From the NCBI RefSeq assembly GCF_009796765.1, contig NZ_CP047023.1, positions 186,001-250,000 of the forward strand: DNA of 64,000 bases, read 5' to 3'. Every line of letters begins with the position of its first letter. Within the stretch, counting starts at the first letter, position 1. Of the stretch, positions 55,791 through 64,000 are shown in pieces. Position numbers and translations under genes: made by a program. This DNA is from Paraglaciecola sp. L3A3 (GTDB lineage: Bacteria > Pseudomonadota > Gammaproteobacteria > Enterobacterales > Alteromonadaceae). Below the pieces are notes generated by a model, which was given only the letters and a program-made list of their open reading frames with translations, was not told where the DNA came from and searched no databases.

Positions 55791-56918
55791 CTACCTTTTA
55801 CTAGGTTGGGCGATTAATTCATGAATGGCTGCCAGCGAAGGCAATTTGTAATTTTCTTGATAAAATAACCTATTTAACCGGCCTAATAAATTAACGGTGC
55901 GAGATGGGTCGTGGGCTTTTTGTCTATTGGGACTGACCGTTTGTAGAAATTCACAAGGCTGTAAATTCCAATCTTGAATTTGTTGATCGGTCACGCCTAG
56001 TTGTTTTACTGTGCTTAATATGCGTTCGGTTTTACTCTCGTTACATTGAATAATCTGTTGTTGATAGATGTTATTGATTGGTTGGCTTATAGCCTCAATG
56101 GTGTGATTGATTGCAGTCCAAATATCGTCATGTTTTACTTGGCTGCCCTCGGGCGCATAATAGCCCATGATTTCCCATTCTAACTCAGCATTTTGTAAGG
56201 CCACCGAACTGCCTATTTTTGTTGAGTAAGACAAGTCTGGATTCGCCCCTATATTGTAAGCATCGACAGATAGGCCAATAATAATGGCCAGATCTCCTAT
56301 ACTTTTTTTATCAATATAAATTGCTTCAAATGCAGCTCTTTTTACTCCCATCCAACCGTGTACAACGGCTGGTTTAGTGGCAAACTGTCTTATATCTTCT
56401 GGTAAATCTTCGCCATATTTATCAATAAACAAAGGTGAGGTATCTTGGTTGAGCGCTTCGTCAGGCACCCAAATTTCATACTCTTGTCTGTTATCAGCTT
56501 TACCACGACTTTTAATGCCATAAGACAAGTTGATAGGGCGGCATATATTTCTGTCTTCACTGTCTTCATGAAAGTACTCAGAGCGAAAGCGTTTGATGAA
56601 TGGTGCGTCTAAGCCAGCTATGGCTGCAGTTGGGTAACGAAAACCAATGTCGCTGTTATTAACAATATAAAAACCGGAGATCTCTTTTTCCAGAATAGCT
56701 TTGACCCCTGCAAGCTCTTGGTAGTTTTCAACCACAATGCTTCGTTCTGGCTCTATTGTCAGGCGACTCCCGTCTGCTGCTATGAACTTAGGTGTTTTAT
56801 GATAGGTGTAATTATTCAAACCCAAACTTTCTACAAAGCCATTTCTGACTATAGCTAATTCGGTAAATAGCACATCATGATTTTTAATATATTTAAACAA
56901 AGGTCTATGCGTGGTCAT
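55791..56918 (-). CDS. Hypothetical protein, no family recognised
   Basis: I do not recognise this 375-residue protein. It has no signal peptide and no membrane helix, so it is likely cytoplasmic. The middle (about 60-260) alternates beta-like and helical stretches, with notable segments GFYIVNNSDIGFRYP, INLSYGIKSRGKADNRQEYE, KPAVVHGWMGVKRAAFEAI and AIIIGLSVDAYNIGANPDLS. The C-terminal 110 residues look mostly helical and may be a separate domain. AAGG six bases before the ATG supports the start. It is transcribed alone, opposite pmbA and behind the SPFH/NfeD terminator. Codon use is like the neighbours and the reading frame is clean, so it should be a real gene. Confidence 0.8.
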   Translation of the reverse strand: MTTHRPLFKYIKNHDVLFTELAIVRNGFVESLGLNNYTYHKTPKFIAADGSRLTIEPERSIVVENYQELAGVKAILEKEISGFYIVNNSDIGFRYPTAAIAGLDAPFIKRFRSEYFHEDSEDRNICRPINLSYGIKSRGKADNRQEYEIWVPDEALNQDTSPLFIDKYGEDLPEDIRQFATKPAVVHGWMGVKRAAFEAIYIDKKSIGDLAIIIGLSVDAYNIGANPDLSYSTKIGSSVALQNAELEWEIMGYYAPEGSQVKHDDIWTAINHTIEAISQPINNIYQQQIIQCNESKTERILSTVKQLGVTDQQIQDWNLQPCEFLQTVSPNRQKAHDPSRTVNLLGRLNRLFYQENYKLPSLAAIHELIAQPSKR

Positions 56919-57001
56919 GGTGAGCCTTGAATTTATTGATTACAGTGGATTATTAATATCTTTAAATCAGTATGTGAGTCAATGTTCTAGGAAAAATTAA
57001 T

Positions 57002-57026
57002 AAAAAAACCGAACATAAGTTCGGTT
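57002..57026 (-). terminator. Rho-independent terminator of the SPFH-nfeD operon
   Basis: An 8-bp stem AACCGAAC/GTTCGGTT with a four-base loop lies 40 bases past the nfeD stop. On the minus strand it is followed by a run of at least six T. Confidence 0.9.
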
Positions 57027-57066
57027 ATTTTATTTTCAAATCAGAATCGAAAGTGAAACTCGCTTT

Positions 57067-57522
57067 TTACAATGTAGCTTGCACTGTGAAGATACCAACA
57101 GACGCATCAATTACTTGTACTCTTGTACCTACTGCCAATGTATCAGCGGATTCAAGTTTCCAGTCGATGCCGGAGTAACGGTAAGTAGGCGTTAATTCGG
57201 GCGACACAGGGTCTTTAAGTACAAAAGTATGACCAACTAAATCACCTTTAGCTTTGGTAGTATCTACTTGTGTTTGCATCTTCTTTAATGGCTTCCATAA
57301 CAAAATGGCTGATACTGCCGTCAGGATGCCTGTGGCAAATAACGAGGCTAATAAAGTTTCAGGAATGATGCCCAAGTACAATAAAATTGCGGTTATTACT
57401 GCTGCACAACCAACAAAAAATAACACAAAAGTTGAGAAGCCAAGTACTGCGACTTCTATAACTAATAAAAGGATGCCAAGAATGAGCAAACTTTCAGCTA
57501 AATTGTTGAATGCCCAATCCAT
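57067..57522 (-). CDS. NfeD-family membrane protein (YbbJ-like)
   Basis: The 151-residue protein has three or four membrane helices (about 10-80) and a C-terminal OB-fold (about 95-150, KGDLVGHTFVLKDPVSP and GTRVQVIDASVGIFTVQA). NfeD proteins work with SPFH proteins in membrane microdomains, as in the E. coli ybbJ-qmcA pair. Its ribosome-binding site AAGGGG overlaps the SPFH gene end; the gap is three bases. Confidence 0.92.
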   Translation of the reverse strand: MDWAFNNLAESLLILGILLLVIEVAVLGFSTFVLFFVGCAAVITAILLYLGIIPETLLASLFATGILTAVSAILLWKPLKKMQTQVDTTKAKGDLVGHTFVLKDPVSPELTPTYRYSGIDWKLESADTLAVGTRVQVIDASVGIFTVQATL

Positions 57523-57525
57523 AGG

Positions 57526-58461
57526 TTACCCCTTATTTAGTTGATTAATAATAGTCATAGCTTGTGCGACTACACCTGCAGCTTCTGTACCGCTGTCTGG
57601 TAAGAGTACAACAGAAGACTCTTTGGCAATGGCATGTTTGGCTTCAATTGCTTTAGTAGCTAAGTCTAGTTGAATTGCTTTTTGTCCTTCATTGGTGGCT
57701 GCGGCCTCACCAACTTGACGTAAGGCTTCAGCTTGTGCTGCAGCGACTGCGACAATTGCTTTAGCTTCACCTTCCGCTCTCAATACTGCTTCGTCTTTAT
57801 CTGCTTCGGCAGCTAGTACAACTGAGGCTTTTTGACCTTCTGCACGGTTAATAGCGGCTTGTCTGTCACCTTCAGACTCAAGGATTTGCGCACGTTTAAC
57901 ACGCTCAGCTTTCATTTGTGCTTCCATCGCTTCCATGACTGATTGAGGGGGCACGATATCTTTAATTTCGTAACGTAAAACCTGAATACCCCAAGGGCCA
58001 GCGGCGTCATTTATAGAAGCAACAATATTGGTGTTAAGCACATCTCTTTCTTCAAACGTTTTATCCAGCTCCATTTTACCTAACTCAGAACGCATAGTGG
58101 TTTGTGCTAGTTGAGTCACAGCAAATACGTAATCGTCTACTCCATAAGTGGCCTTGTATGGGTCGAGTACACGGAAATACAATACGCCGTCCACATGTAA
58201 TGAAATATTATCTTTGGTGATAGCGCTTTGTTCAGGCACATCAACGGCTTGTTCTTTAAGGGAGCGATCGGCAGAAACTCGATCAACAAAAGGTAAAATA
58301 AAATTCAAGCCTGCTTCTTTACTTGATTGGTACTTACCAAAACGTTCAATCACATAAGCGCGATTTTGTGGGACAAATTTAATTGATGTTTTAAGTAACA
58401 CCACCACAAATACTAAAATAAGGGTCTGTGCGGTAAAAATATACTCGAGTAACAATTCCAT
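57526..58461 (-). CDS. SPFH/band 7 membrane protein (QmcA/stomatin-like)
   Basis: The 311-residue protein has an N-terminal membrane segment (about 5-22), an SPFH domain (about 25-190, VPQNRAYVIERFGKYQSSKEAG and RSELGKMELDKTFEERDVLN) and a coiled coil rich in Ala/Glu repeats (about 185-260, RAEGEAKAIVAVAAAQAEA). It should form large membrane rings with NfeD and may be a scaffold that modulates FtsH or membrane fluidity. AAGGAAG seven bases before the ATG sets the start. Confidence 0.93.
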   Translation of the reverse strand: MELLLEYIFTAQTLILVFVVVLLKTSIKFVPQNRAYVIERFGKYQSSKEAGLNFILPFVDRVSADRSLKEQAVDVPEQSAITKDNISLHVDGVLYFRVLDPYKATYGVDDYVFAVTQLAQTTMRSELGKMELDKTFEERDVLNTNIVASINDAAGPWGIQVLRYEIKDIVPPQSVMEAMEAQMKAERVKRAQILESEGDRQAAINRAEGQKASVVLAAEADKDEAVLRAEGEAKAIVAVAAAQAEALRQVGEAAATNEGQKAIQLDLATKAIEAKHAIAKESSVVLLPDSGTEAAGVVAQAMTIINQLNKG

Positions 58462-58569
58462 AAACTACTTCCTTATGTACGTGACATTGATTATCACATA
58501 TTAATATATTGGGTAAATTATAAACATTTCAAGGTTTACTGTTTGAGTTCTGTAAAGGCTAAGGTCAGT

Positions 58570-60876
58570 TTAGTTGAGCCAGGCATAACTAAATTTCATG
58601 AATATTGATTGTTCATGGCTGGTTAAAGAACTAACTAACTCATTTTGTTCGGCCGAGTCTGAGTAGCCAATAAAAAACTTAGTTAATGGATTCAGTTTAT
58701 ATGAGTAAAGTAATTGTGAACCAAGATATTTTTGTTTGTTATCAACAGAATGATAAAGGTACAAATCTTGATTTCGGTTAATATCAGAAAAAACCAAAAT
58801 TATGCGTAAAAACTGTTTCTGATCAAATTGATAAGTAACTCGTAAGTCGGTTAAATTCGCTACAAATAGATTATCTTGTTCTATGTCTAGTTTTTTGTAA
58901 GTGTGACGCAGGTTTAGCTGTAAGTGTTTACCAATATCCCAAGTTACTTGTGGATTGAACTGAAACTGCGTGCCGAGGCGGTTGTTATCAAAATCAATCT
59001 GGTCGCCGTAAGATGAATAAAAGTTGGCGTAAAATGAAGAAATAAGTCGTGTTTCAAAAAATATACTCACCACATCTTCGGTAAATAAAGTAGTGTTATC
59101 ACGAATAGACAATACACTTGGATCATCTCGTAAACCTACACTGTCTCTGTGTAATAGTCCAAATTCCCAATAGGATTGATTTTGTCCGTGTACACTTAAG
59201 TACAGCTCAGCTTCTTTCTCTAATAACTCATTATTATCATTATGAGAAATATCCCAATCACCGTCTATTCGAATGCGATTCCACCAACTGTTTTCGCTGA
59301 ACCAATCGTAGCCACCTCCGACAATTATTTTATTATTGTCGGCAAAAGAACCAAATCCTAAATCTGTACGAAAGTCGGCGCCAGTTGATTCAACGGTGAC
59401 GTTACTGAACCAATTTCGTTGTTCATGGGTGTAAGTTAAACGGTAAGCATTATCCGAAAAGTTATGGTTTTTTTGTAAACGTAAGGCTGTTTCTGAATAA
59501 TCAGTATTGGTTTGACAATTGTTGTAGCAAAAATCTTTGTATAAATCAGTTGGATAGAGCGTATCTGAATTCAGCAATTGTATACGTAATACATCTTGCT
59601 CGGTAATTTGATATTTGGCATCTAGGGCATTGACATAGTTATGATAATTGTCCGAGTCTCGTAAGGTGCTGGTGAAACCTATAGATAGATTGTTGGAGAT
59701 ATCATAACGATAACGAGCAGCTAAATTAATTGACTCTTCCGCTATGTTGGCTACTTGTGAACTAATATTGCCTGGCACAATAATACTGGTGTTTGCATCA
59801 TTAGCGATAAACAGACCGAAGGTTTGTTTATCTATTCGACCTGTCATTTTAAGCCCATAATCAGGTGCATTAACATTACGACTGTAGACTAAATCTTCAT
59901 AACCAGAAAAATAGTCAGAATTTTCTAAAAAAAACGGCCGTTTTTCATCAAAATAAAGAGCAAAAGTATTGTTAATACTAAGTTGAGCTACATCAGATTC
60001 TACTTGGGAAAAATCAGGGTTAATTGTCCCTTGGAATGAAATTTCTGGAGTGATCCCCCATTTTACATCTAAACCAATTTCTTGGTTGTTAGTACTTTGC
60101 CAATCTAGGTTATTTTGTGGGTCTCTATTACGTGCAGTGCCTAGTACTAAAGTGGGAACTATTGCTAAGTTTTGTCCTTGTTTCGCATTTTTGAAACCAG
60201 AAATATCTCCTAGTTGGCATAAGTTACAAGAGTTGTTTCTATCTATTTTTCTATTGGATATTTCTAAACTATCTTTTCTTGGGTAATAACGTATAAATTC
60301 AGCACCCCAAGTTTTTTCTTTTTTACTTTCAGGAAAGTTAAGCACTCGAAGAGGAATTGCCATTTCCACTTGATAACTATCTGTTAATACTTGGCCTGCA
60401 GATTGCCAAATAGCATCCCAGTTATCACTTTCGTCACCAGTCATTTCATTTTCTATGGCATCAGCTTGTATACCAAATGGGTTGACAAAAAACTGGTAAG
60501 CAATGCGATTATCATTAAAAGGATCGAGTTTGATGCCTACCAAGTCATGATCCCAAATCTGATCTCTATCTACATAAAATGCATGGAGTTTGGATATATC
60601 CACATCTTTGGCATCGAATGCTAGATACAGGGTGTCGTTATCTTCGAATATCTTTACTTCGGTTTGCACTGGAGGCGTTGTATTTTCGAATGGGCTGGTA
60701 ACAACGTTTAATTGAAAAGACTGAGCCTGTTGCCATTGTGACTCATTTAAATTGCCGTCAATTGTGATACCTTGTTGCAAATTAGGCACAGGTATTGGCT
60801 GACTAAATTGAGCGAAGAGACTAGGGCTGTAAATACAATTTATTAAAAGATATAGATAAATTTTTTGCAAAGACAT
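58570..60876 (-). CDS. DUF5916-type outer-membrane protein with CBM9-like N-terminus
   Basis: The 768-residue secreted protein has a signal peptide (about 1-22), then a family 9 carbohydrate-binding-like domain (about 30-200, IDGNLNESQWQQAQSF and DNDTLYLAFDAKDVDISKLHAF). A conserved junction follows with PDFSQVESDVAQLSINNTFA and FDEKRPFFLENSDYF, the hallmark of DUF5916 proteins. A long region of alternating amphipathic strands (about 320-768) is expected to form an outer-membrane barrel; it ends in FMKFSYAWLN, an outer-membrane-like end. The function is unknown, though sugar handling is plausible. It is followed by the SPFH gene on the same strand after 108 bp, probably a separate unit. Confidence 0.88.
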   Translation of the reverse strand: MSLQKIYLYLLINCIYSPSLFAQFSQPIPVPNLQQGITIDGNLNESQWQQAQSFQLNVVTSPFENTTPPVQTEVKIFEDNDTLYLAFDAKDVDISKLHAFYVDRDQIWDHDLVGIKLDPFNDNRIAYQFFVNPFGIQADAIENEMTGDESDNWDAIWQSAGQVLTDSYQVEMAIPLRVLNFPESKKEKTWGAEFIRYYPRKDSLEISNRKIDRNNSCNLCQLGDISGFKNAKQGQNLAIVPTLVLGTARNRDPQNNLDWQSTNNQEIGLDVKWGITPEISFQGTINPDFSQVESDVAQLSINNTFALYFDEKRPFFLENSDYFSGYEDLVYSRNVNAPDYGLKMTGRIDKQTFGLFIANDANTSIIVPGNISSQVANIAEESINLAARYRYDISNNLSIGFTSTLRDSDNYHNYVNALDAKYQITEQDVLRIQLLNSDTLYPTDLYKDFCYNNCQTNTDYSETALRLQKNHNFSDNAYRLTYTHEQRNWFSNVTVESTGADFRTDLGFGSFADNNKIIVGGGYDWFSENSWWNRIRIDGDWDISHNDNNELLEKEAELYLSVHGQNQSYWEFGLLHRDSVGLRDDPSVLSIRDNTTLFTEDVVSIFFETRLISSFYANFYSSYGDQIDFDNNRLGTQFQFNPQVTWDIGKHLQLNLRHTYKKLDIEQDNLFVANLTDLRVTYQFDQKQFLRIILVFSDINRNQDLYLYHSVDNKQKYLGSQLLYSYKLNPLTKFFIGYSDSAEQNELVSSLTSHEQSIFMKFSYAWLN

Positions 60877-61139
60877 TTAGTACCAATCCATTTAAGTACT
60901 CGTCAAGTGCGTACTTTTGAGTAATTTATCACACGTTTTAAGTCTAGTGTCTAGTGCTAAGCATGCTGTCTAATATTCAAACGCTATTACGATTTTGTTA
61001 TGGCCTCTTTTTTAGATACCGAATGACTAATTAATCAAAACGATAAGACAAGTAAACTAGCTATACTGCGGTAATTATTATGGTTAGAACGCACAAAATA
61101 CTGTGAATATTTAAGTTGTACAATATTCGGGTCTTGGTA

Positions 61140-62459
61140 CTAATTTAAGCCTAGCTCCCGAGTCATATTTTCATTTTTATCTCTGTGCACAATAATATTG
61201 TCTTCGATACGAATACCGCCAAAAGGACGCAGCTTGTCTACTATATTCCAGTTAATAAATTTAGATTGGTTACTGGACTTTAATTCGGCCAATAAACTAT
61301 CAATAAAATATAAGCCTGGTTCTATAGTAAAGACTTGTTTCGCTTCTATGGTGCGAGTGGTGCGTAAAAATGGATGTTCTGCAGGGGCTGGTAATGGTGT
61401 GCCTCGGTCGTCAGAAACATGTCCTGCCACATCATGCACTTGTAGTCCTAAAAAGTGACCAATTCCGTGAGGAAAAAATGTACTGACAATGCCTTCTTCT
61501 AATGCCTGTTCCGCGTGTAAATTTATTAAACCAAATTGCTCCAAAATACCTGCTATTTGTTGATGGGCTTGTAACTGTACTTGGCCATAGGCAAGTCCAG
61601 GTTTAAGTTGCTCAGCTAATGACAATGTCACTTTATGCATAGCTGCAATTAGCTCGCTGAACAGGTTCTCTTGCGGGCAATAAGTACGGGTAATATCAGC
61701 GGCATAACCATTATATGTCGCGCCTGCATCAATTAAAAAAGACAATTGTTGTTCGGGACTGTGGGGATTTAATTGAGTGTAGTGCAAAATAGAAGCATGT
61801 TTATTTAAGGCGATAATATTCTGGTAGGGTACTTGATTGTCCCCTTGTCTAATGGCGCCTAAATAAGCCAAATTGATGTCAAATTCACTTAACCCTTGCT
61901 CAAAAGCAAGTTTTGCCGCTTTATGTCCATCTACCGCCATACGATTGGCTTGACGCATACATGTCAGTTCGTAATCGGTTTTGTAAGCTCTTTGATAGTG
62001 TAAATAATGAATAACACGATCTGGATTCATTAACTCAAAACCTAATGCTTTGGCCACTTCAATATATTCACCAATATAAGCGTACTTACTCTTGTCAAAA
62101 GGCAAATGTTTTTCTACAGCATTGGCTTGGGTTAATAATACTATATCGAAATGTTCGGCCCAAAAATCACTGGGTTCATCGGGTACTTTGTGCCAAAAAT
62201 CTTTAGGTCGATAAAAAATTAATTTAGGCTTATCTTGACCGTTAACAATCAGCCAGCAGTTAGGGTTATCAATTATGGGGAGCCAAGCTTTAAATTGTGG
62301 ATTAACCGAAAAAGGGTAGTTATTGTCATCCAAAAACATTCGCTTACTTTGGCCTGAATGTATGATGAGTCCATCAATACTTTCTCGTTGTAAGGCTTCT
62401 TTTGTGCGATTCTGAAGCTCGCCGATATGTTGCGAATAATATTCTGAGATTTGTGACAT
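61140..62459 (-). CDS. pepQ: Xaa-Pro dipeptidase PepQ
   Basis: PepQ cleaves dipeptides with C-terminal proline. The 439-residue protein is close to E. coli PepQ (443). The dinuclear metal ligands of family M24B are visible: Asp pair in IDAGATYNGYAADITRTY, His in FFPHGIGHFLGLQVHD, Glu in FTIEPGLYFID and Glu in GGIRIEDNIIV. The usual neighbours fadBA are not seen within the window. The 263-bp gap to the DUF5916 gene shows no gene. Confidence 0.95.
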   Translation of the reverse strand: MSQISEYYSQHIGELQNRTKEALQRESIDGLIIHSGQSKRMFLDDNNYPFSVNPQFKAWLPIIDNPNCWLIVNGQDKPKLIFYRPKDFWHKVPDEPSDFWAEHFDIVLLTQANAVEKHLPFDKSKYAYIGEYIEVAKALGFELMNPDRVIHYLHYQRAYKTDYELTCMRQANRMAVDGHKAAKLAFEQGLSEFDINLAYLGAIRQGDNQVPYQNIIALNKHASILHYTQLNPHSPEQQLSFLIDAGATYNGYAADITRTYCPQENLFSELIAAMHKVTLSLAEQLKPGLAYGQVQLQAHQQIAGILEQFGLINLHAEQALEEGIVSTFFPHGIGHFLGLQVHDVAGHVSDDRGTPLPAPAEHPFLRTTRTIEAKQVFTIEPGLYFIDSLLAELKSSNQSKFINWNIVDKLRPFGGIRIEDNIIVHRDKNENMTRELGLN

Positions 62460-62532
62460 GTTAAGGCCCGTATTTCTAGGGAAATTGCTACATTACGTTT
62501 AGCGTACCATAAGCTTAGTGCTTGTACAGAGT

Positions 62533-64000
62533 TTAGCCTTTGGGGCCAATTTCCATTTTAACTAATTGTTTAAATGAATTATTTTTATTGCCTAAATGTT
62601 GGCTATAAATTTGTTTATAGGCCAATACAGCTTTCACATAATTTCTAGTTTCTTTGTAAGGAATAGTTTCTATCCATAGATCCATCGGAATCGGGTCTTT
62701 TTCAGGTAGCCATTTTTGTACTCGGCGCCAACCAGCATTATAAGAAGCTGTCGCTAAAATAGGGTTATTATTCATTTTGTCTAATAAGTAACGCATATAT
62801 TGGGTCCCTAGTTCGACATTTTTTTCTGGATTAAACAAAAATGATTTTGATACTTTCTTTTTTGTTAAATAACGAGCTGTACCTGGCATAATTTGCATCA
62901 GTCCCAATGCTCCTACGCCTGATGCCGCGTCGGGCATAAAGGAACTTTCTCTTCTGGCAATAGCAAAGGCCCATGCTAACTCTATGTTATTTTTTTTAGC
63001 ATTGTATTCTAAATGAGTATCAAACGGCATGGGGAAGCGTCTTGCCAAGTCATCTAAATAACCTGATTTTGAAAAACCAAATATGGCTTGGTCGTGCCAA
63101 CCTAGTTGGTCAGCTATCACGGCTGCTGTTGCTTTTTGTTCAGGAGTTAATTGCGATTGTAAAAAATTCCATTCACGGCGAGCACTGACTTGACGGCCGA
63201 TATTTCTAAACTCTAGTGCTCGTTGTGCGGCTGGAAACTGGGTGACTTGTTCTATATTTTGTTGGCTTGGAGTGAGTGGACGATCATTAAGGTTTGCCAT
63301 TTGTGATAATTTTCCACTGGCCATAAATCCATAATAATGACGTTCTTCAGCTAACTTAGCATAGTTTTCTGTGGCTAAATCAGCTGCCTTTAGGTTTTCG
63401 TATGAACGAGCTTGCCAATATTGGAATATATTAGCTTCGACGACTCCTTCAGGAATCGACTGAATAACTTGTAAGGCTTGTTGCCAATTAAGTTGTCTTA
63501 ATACATGGGCTAAATGCCAACGTGCTAGCTCCTCATCTGCTTTATAGTGACTGGCTTTTTCGAGCCATAATTCGGCTTGATCATGATTTATTAAAGCTAA
63601 GGATATAGCGAATCGATGAAAAATAGACTTTTTTTGCTCATCGCTAAACTTAAAGGTTTTAGATAACTTTTCCCAACTACGCAGTGCTAAATCACGGTCT
63701 TGCCAGACTAAACGTTTTAATCCGTAACTAATAATTTCTTGTTCTAGATTGGCTATTTTATTGGGGAAATTTGAAATACGGCTGACTTGGCTGGGTGAGC
63801 GGCGCACTTTTAGCCAGATATCTGCTAAATATTGTTGTTTCGTCGGTAACAATGTTTTGAGATAAGGAATTAAAGTGTGATCGCCACCGTCTGCTGCTAA
63901 AGATAAACGTTTCCAAACTAGTTCAGGGGTTTGTTTACCGGCTTTTTTCCACGCTCTGAATAATGTGTCGCAAGCTTTAGGTTGAGATTTACCCACTACC
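62533..64000 (-). CDS. slt: Soluble lytic murein transglycosylase Slt (5' end outside window)
   Basis: Slt cleaves the glycan backbone of peptidoglycan with formation of 1,6-anhydromuramic acid. The frame is open to the window edge. The first residues, GKSQPKACDTLF, match an internal region of the superhelical U-domain, so perhaps 150 residues are missing. Tandem helical repeats fill about the first 320 residues. The SLT catalytic domain is at about 325-480, with catalytic Glu in ARRESSFMPDAASGVGALGL, QIMPGTARYL and ATASYNAGWRRVQKWL. The complete C-terminus is present. Confidence 0.94.
   Translation of the reverse strand, partial: VVGKSQPKACDTLFRAWKKAGKQTPELVWKRLSLAADGGDHTLIPYLKTLLPTKQQYLADIWLKVRRSPSQVSRISNFPNKIANLEQEIISYGLKRLVWQDRDLALRSWEKLSKTFKFSDEQKKSIFHRFAISLALINHDQAELWLEKASHYKADEELARWHLAHVLRQLNWQQALQVIQSIPEGVVEANIFQYWQARSYENLKAADLATENYAKLAEERHYYGFMASGKLSQMANLNDRPLTPSQQNIEQVTQFPAAQRALEFRNIGRQVSARREWNFLQSQLTPEQKATAAVIADQLGWHDQAIFGFSKSGYLDDLARRFPMPFDTHLEYNAKKNNIELAWAFAIARRESSFMPDAASGVGALGLMQIMPGTARYLTKKKVSKSFLFNPEKNVELGTQYMRYLLDKMNNNPILATASYNAGWRRVQKWLPEKDPIPMDLWIETIPYKETRNYVKAVLAYKQIYSQHLGNKNNSFKQLVKMEIGPKG

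Overview
The window is a 64 kb stretch of AT-rich, densely coded chromosome from a marine gammaproteobacterium, most likely an Alteromonadaceae member close to Paraglaciecola or Glaciecola. The basis is protein-level resemblance to that group, a complete MSHA type IV pilus cluster of the Vibrio/Shewanella/Alteromonas kind, and the standard gammaproteobacterial block mreBCD-maf-rng-yhdP-nit-tldD ... darP/pmbA. I see no prophage, insertion sequence, CRISPR array, rRNA or tRNA.

Positions 1-10 kb hold a chromate-transporter fragment cut by the window edge, a response regulator-GGDEF protein with a degenerate receiver, recQ, dnaB, an OmpA-family porin-like protein, a zur-cheX-yjbQ operon, nudC and hemE. 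Positions 10-18.4 kb hold a mpl-S1/P1 nuclease-PhoD-like phosphatase operon, fbp, a 578-bp non-coding stretch with possible GntR-type operators, uxaC and a VIT-family transporter.

Positions 18.5-38.1 kb are a diguanylate cyclase followed by the whole MSHA pilus locus in the order mshI, pilN-like, J, K, L, M, N, E, G, F, B, A, C, D, O, P, Q. Most genes overlap or nearly touch. Breaks lie before mshI (a perfect 28-bp palindrome), between mshB and mshA (two hairpins), and after mshA (a terminator). The cyclase beside mshI and the c-di-GMP-binding motifs in MshE suggest a local second-messenger input to pilus extension. MshQ is a very large LamG-repeat protein with an in-register internal duplication. 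A secreted coiled-coil/PEGA/FGE-fold protein sits between mshQ and mreB.

Positions 40.5-51.1 kb are the cell-shape and envelope operon mreB-C-D-maf-rng-yhdP-nit-tldD. Positions 51.2-64 kb hold a large Ig-like lipoprotein, darP, pmbA (partner of tldD), an unrecognised 375-residue protein, an SPFH/NfeD pair, a DUF5916-type outer-membrane protein, pepQ, and the 3' part of slt at the window edge.

Nothing here is clearly a new system. The best leads are the MSHA/c-di-GMP arrangement, the palindrome before mshI, the MshQ duplication, the FGE-fold protein without catalytic cysteines, and the orphan protein at 55.8-56.9 kb. Functions are assigned by reading motifs; no database search was run.
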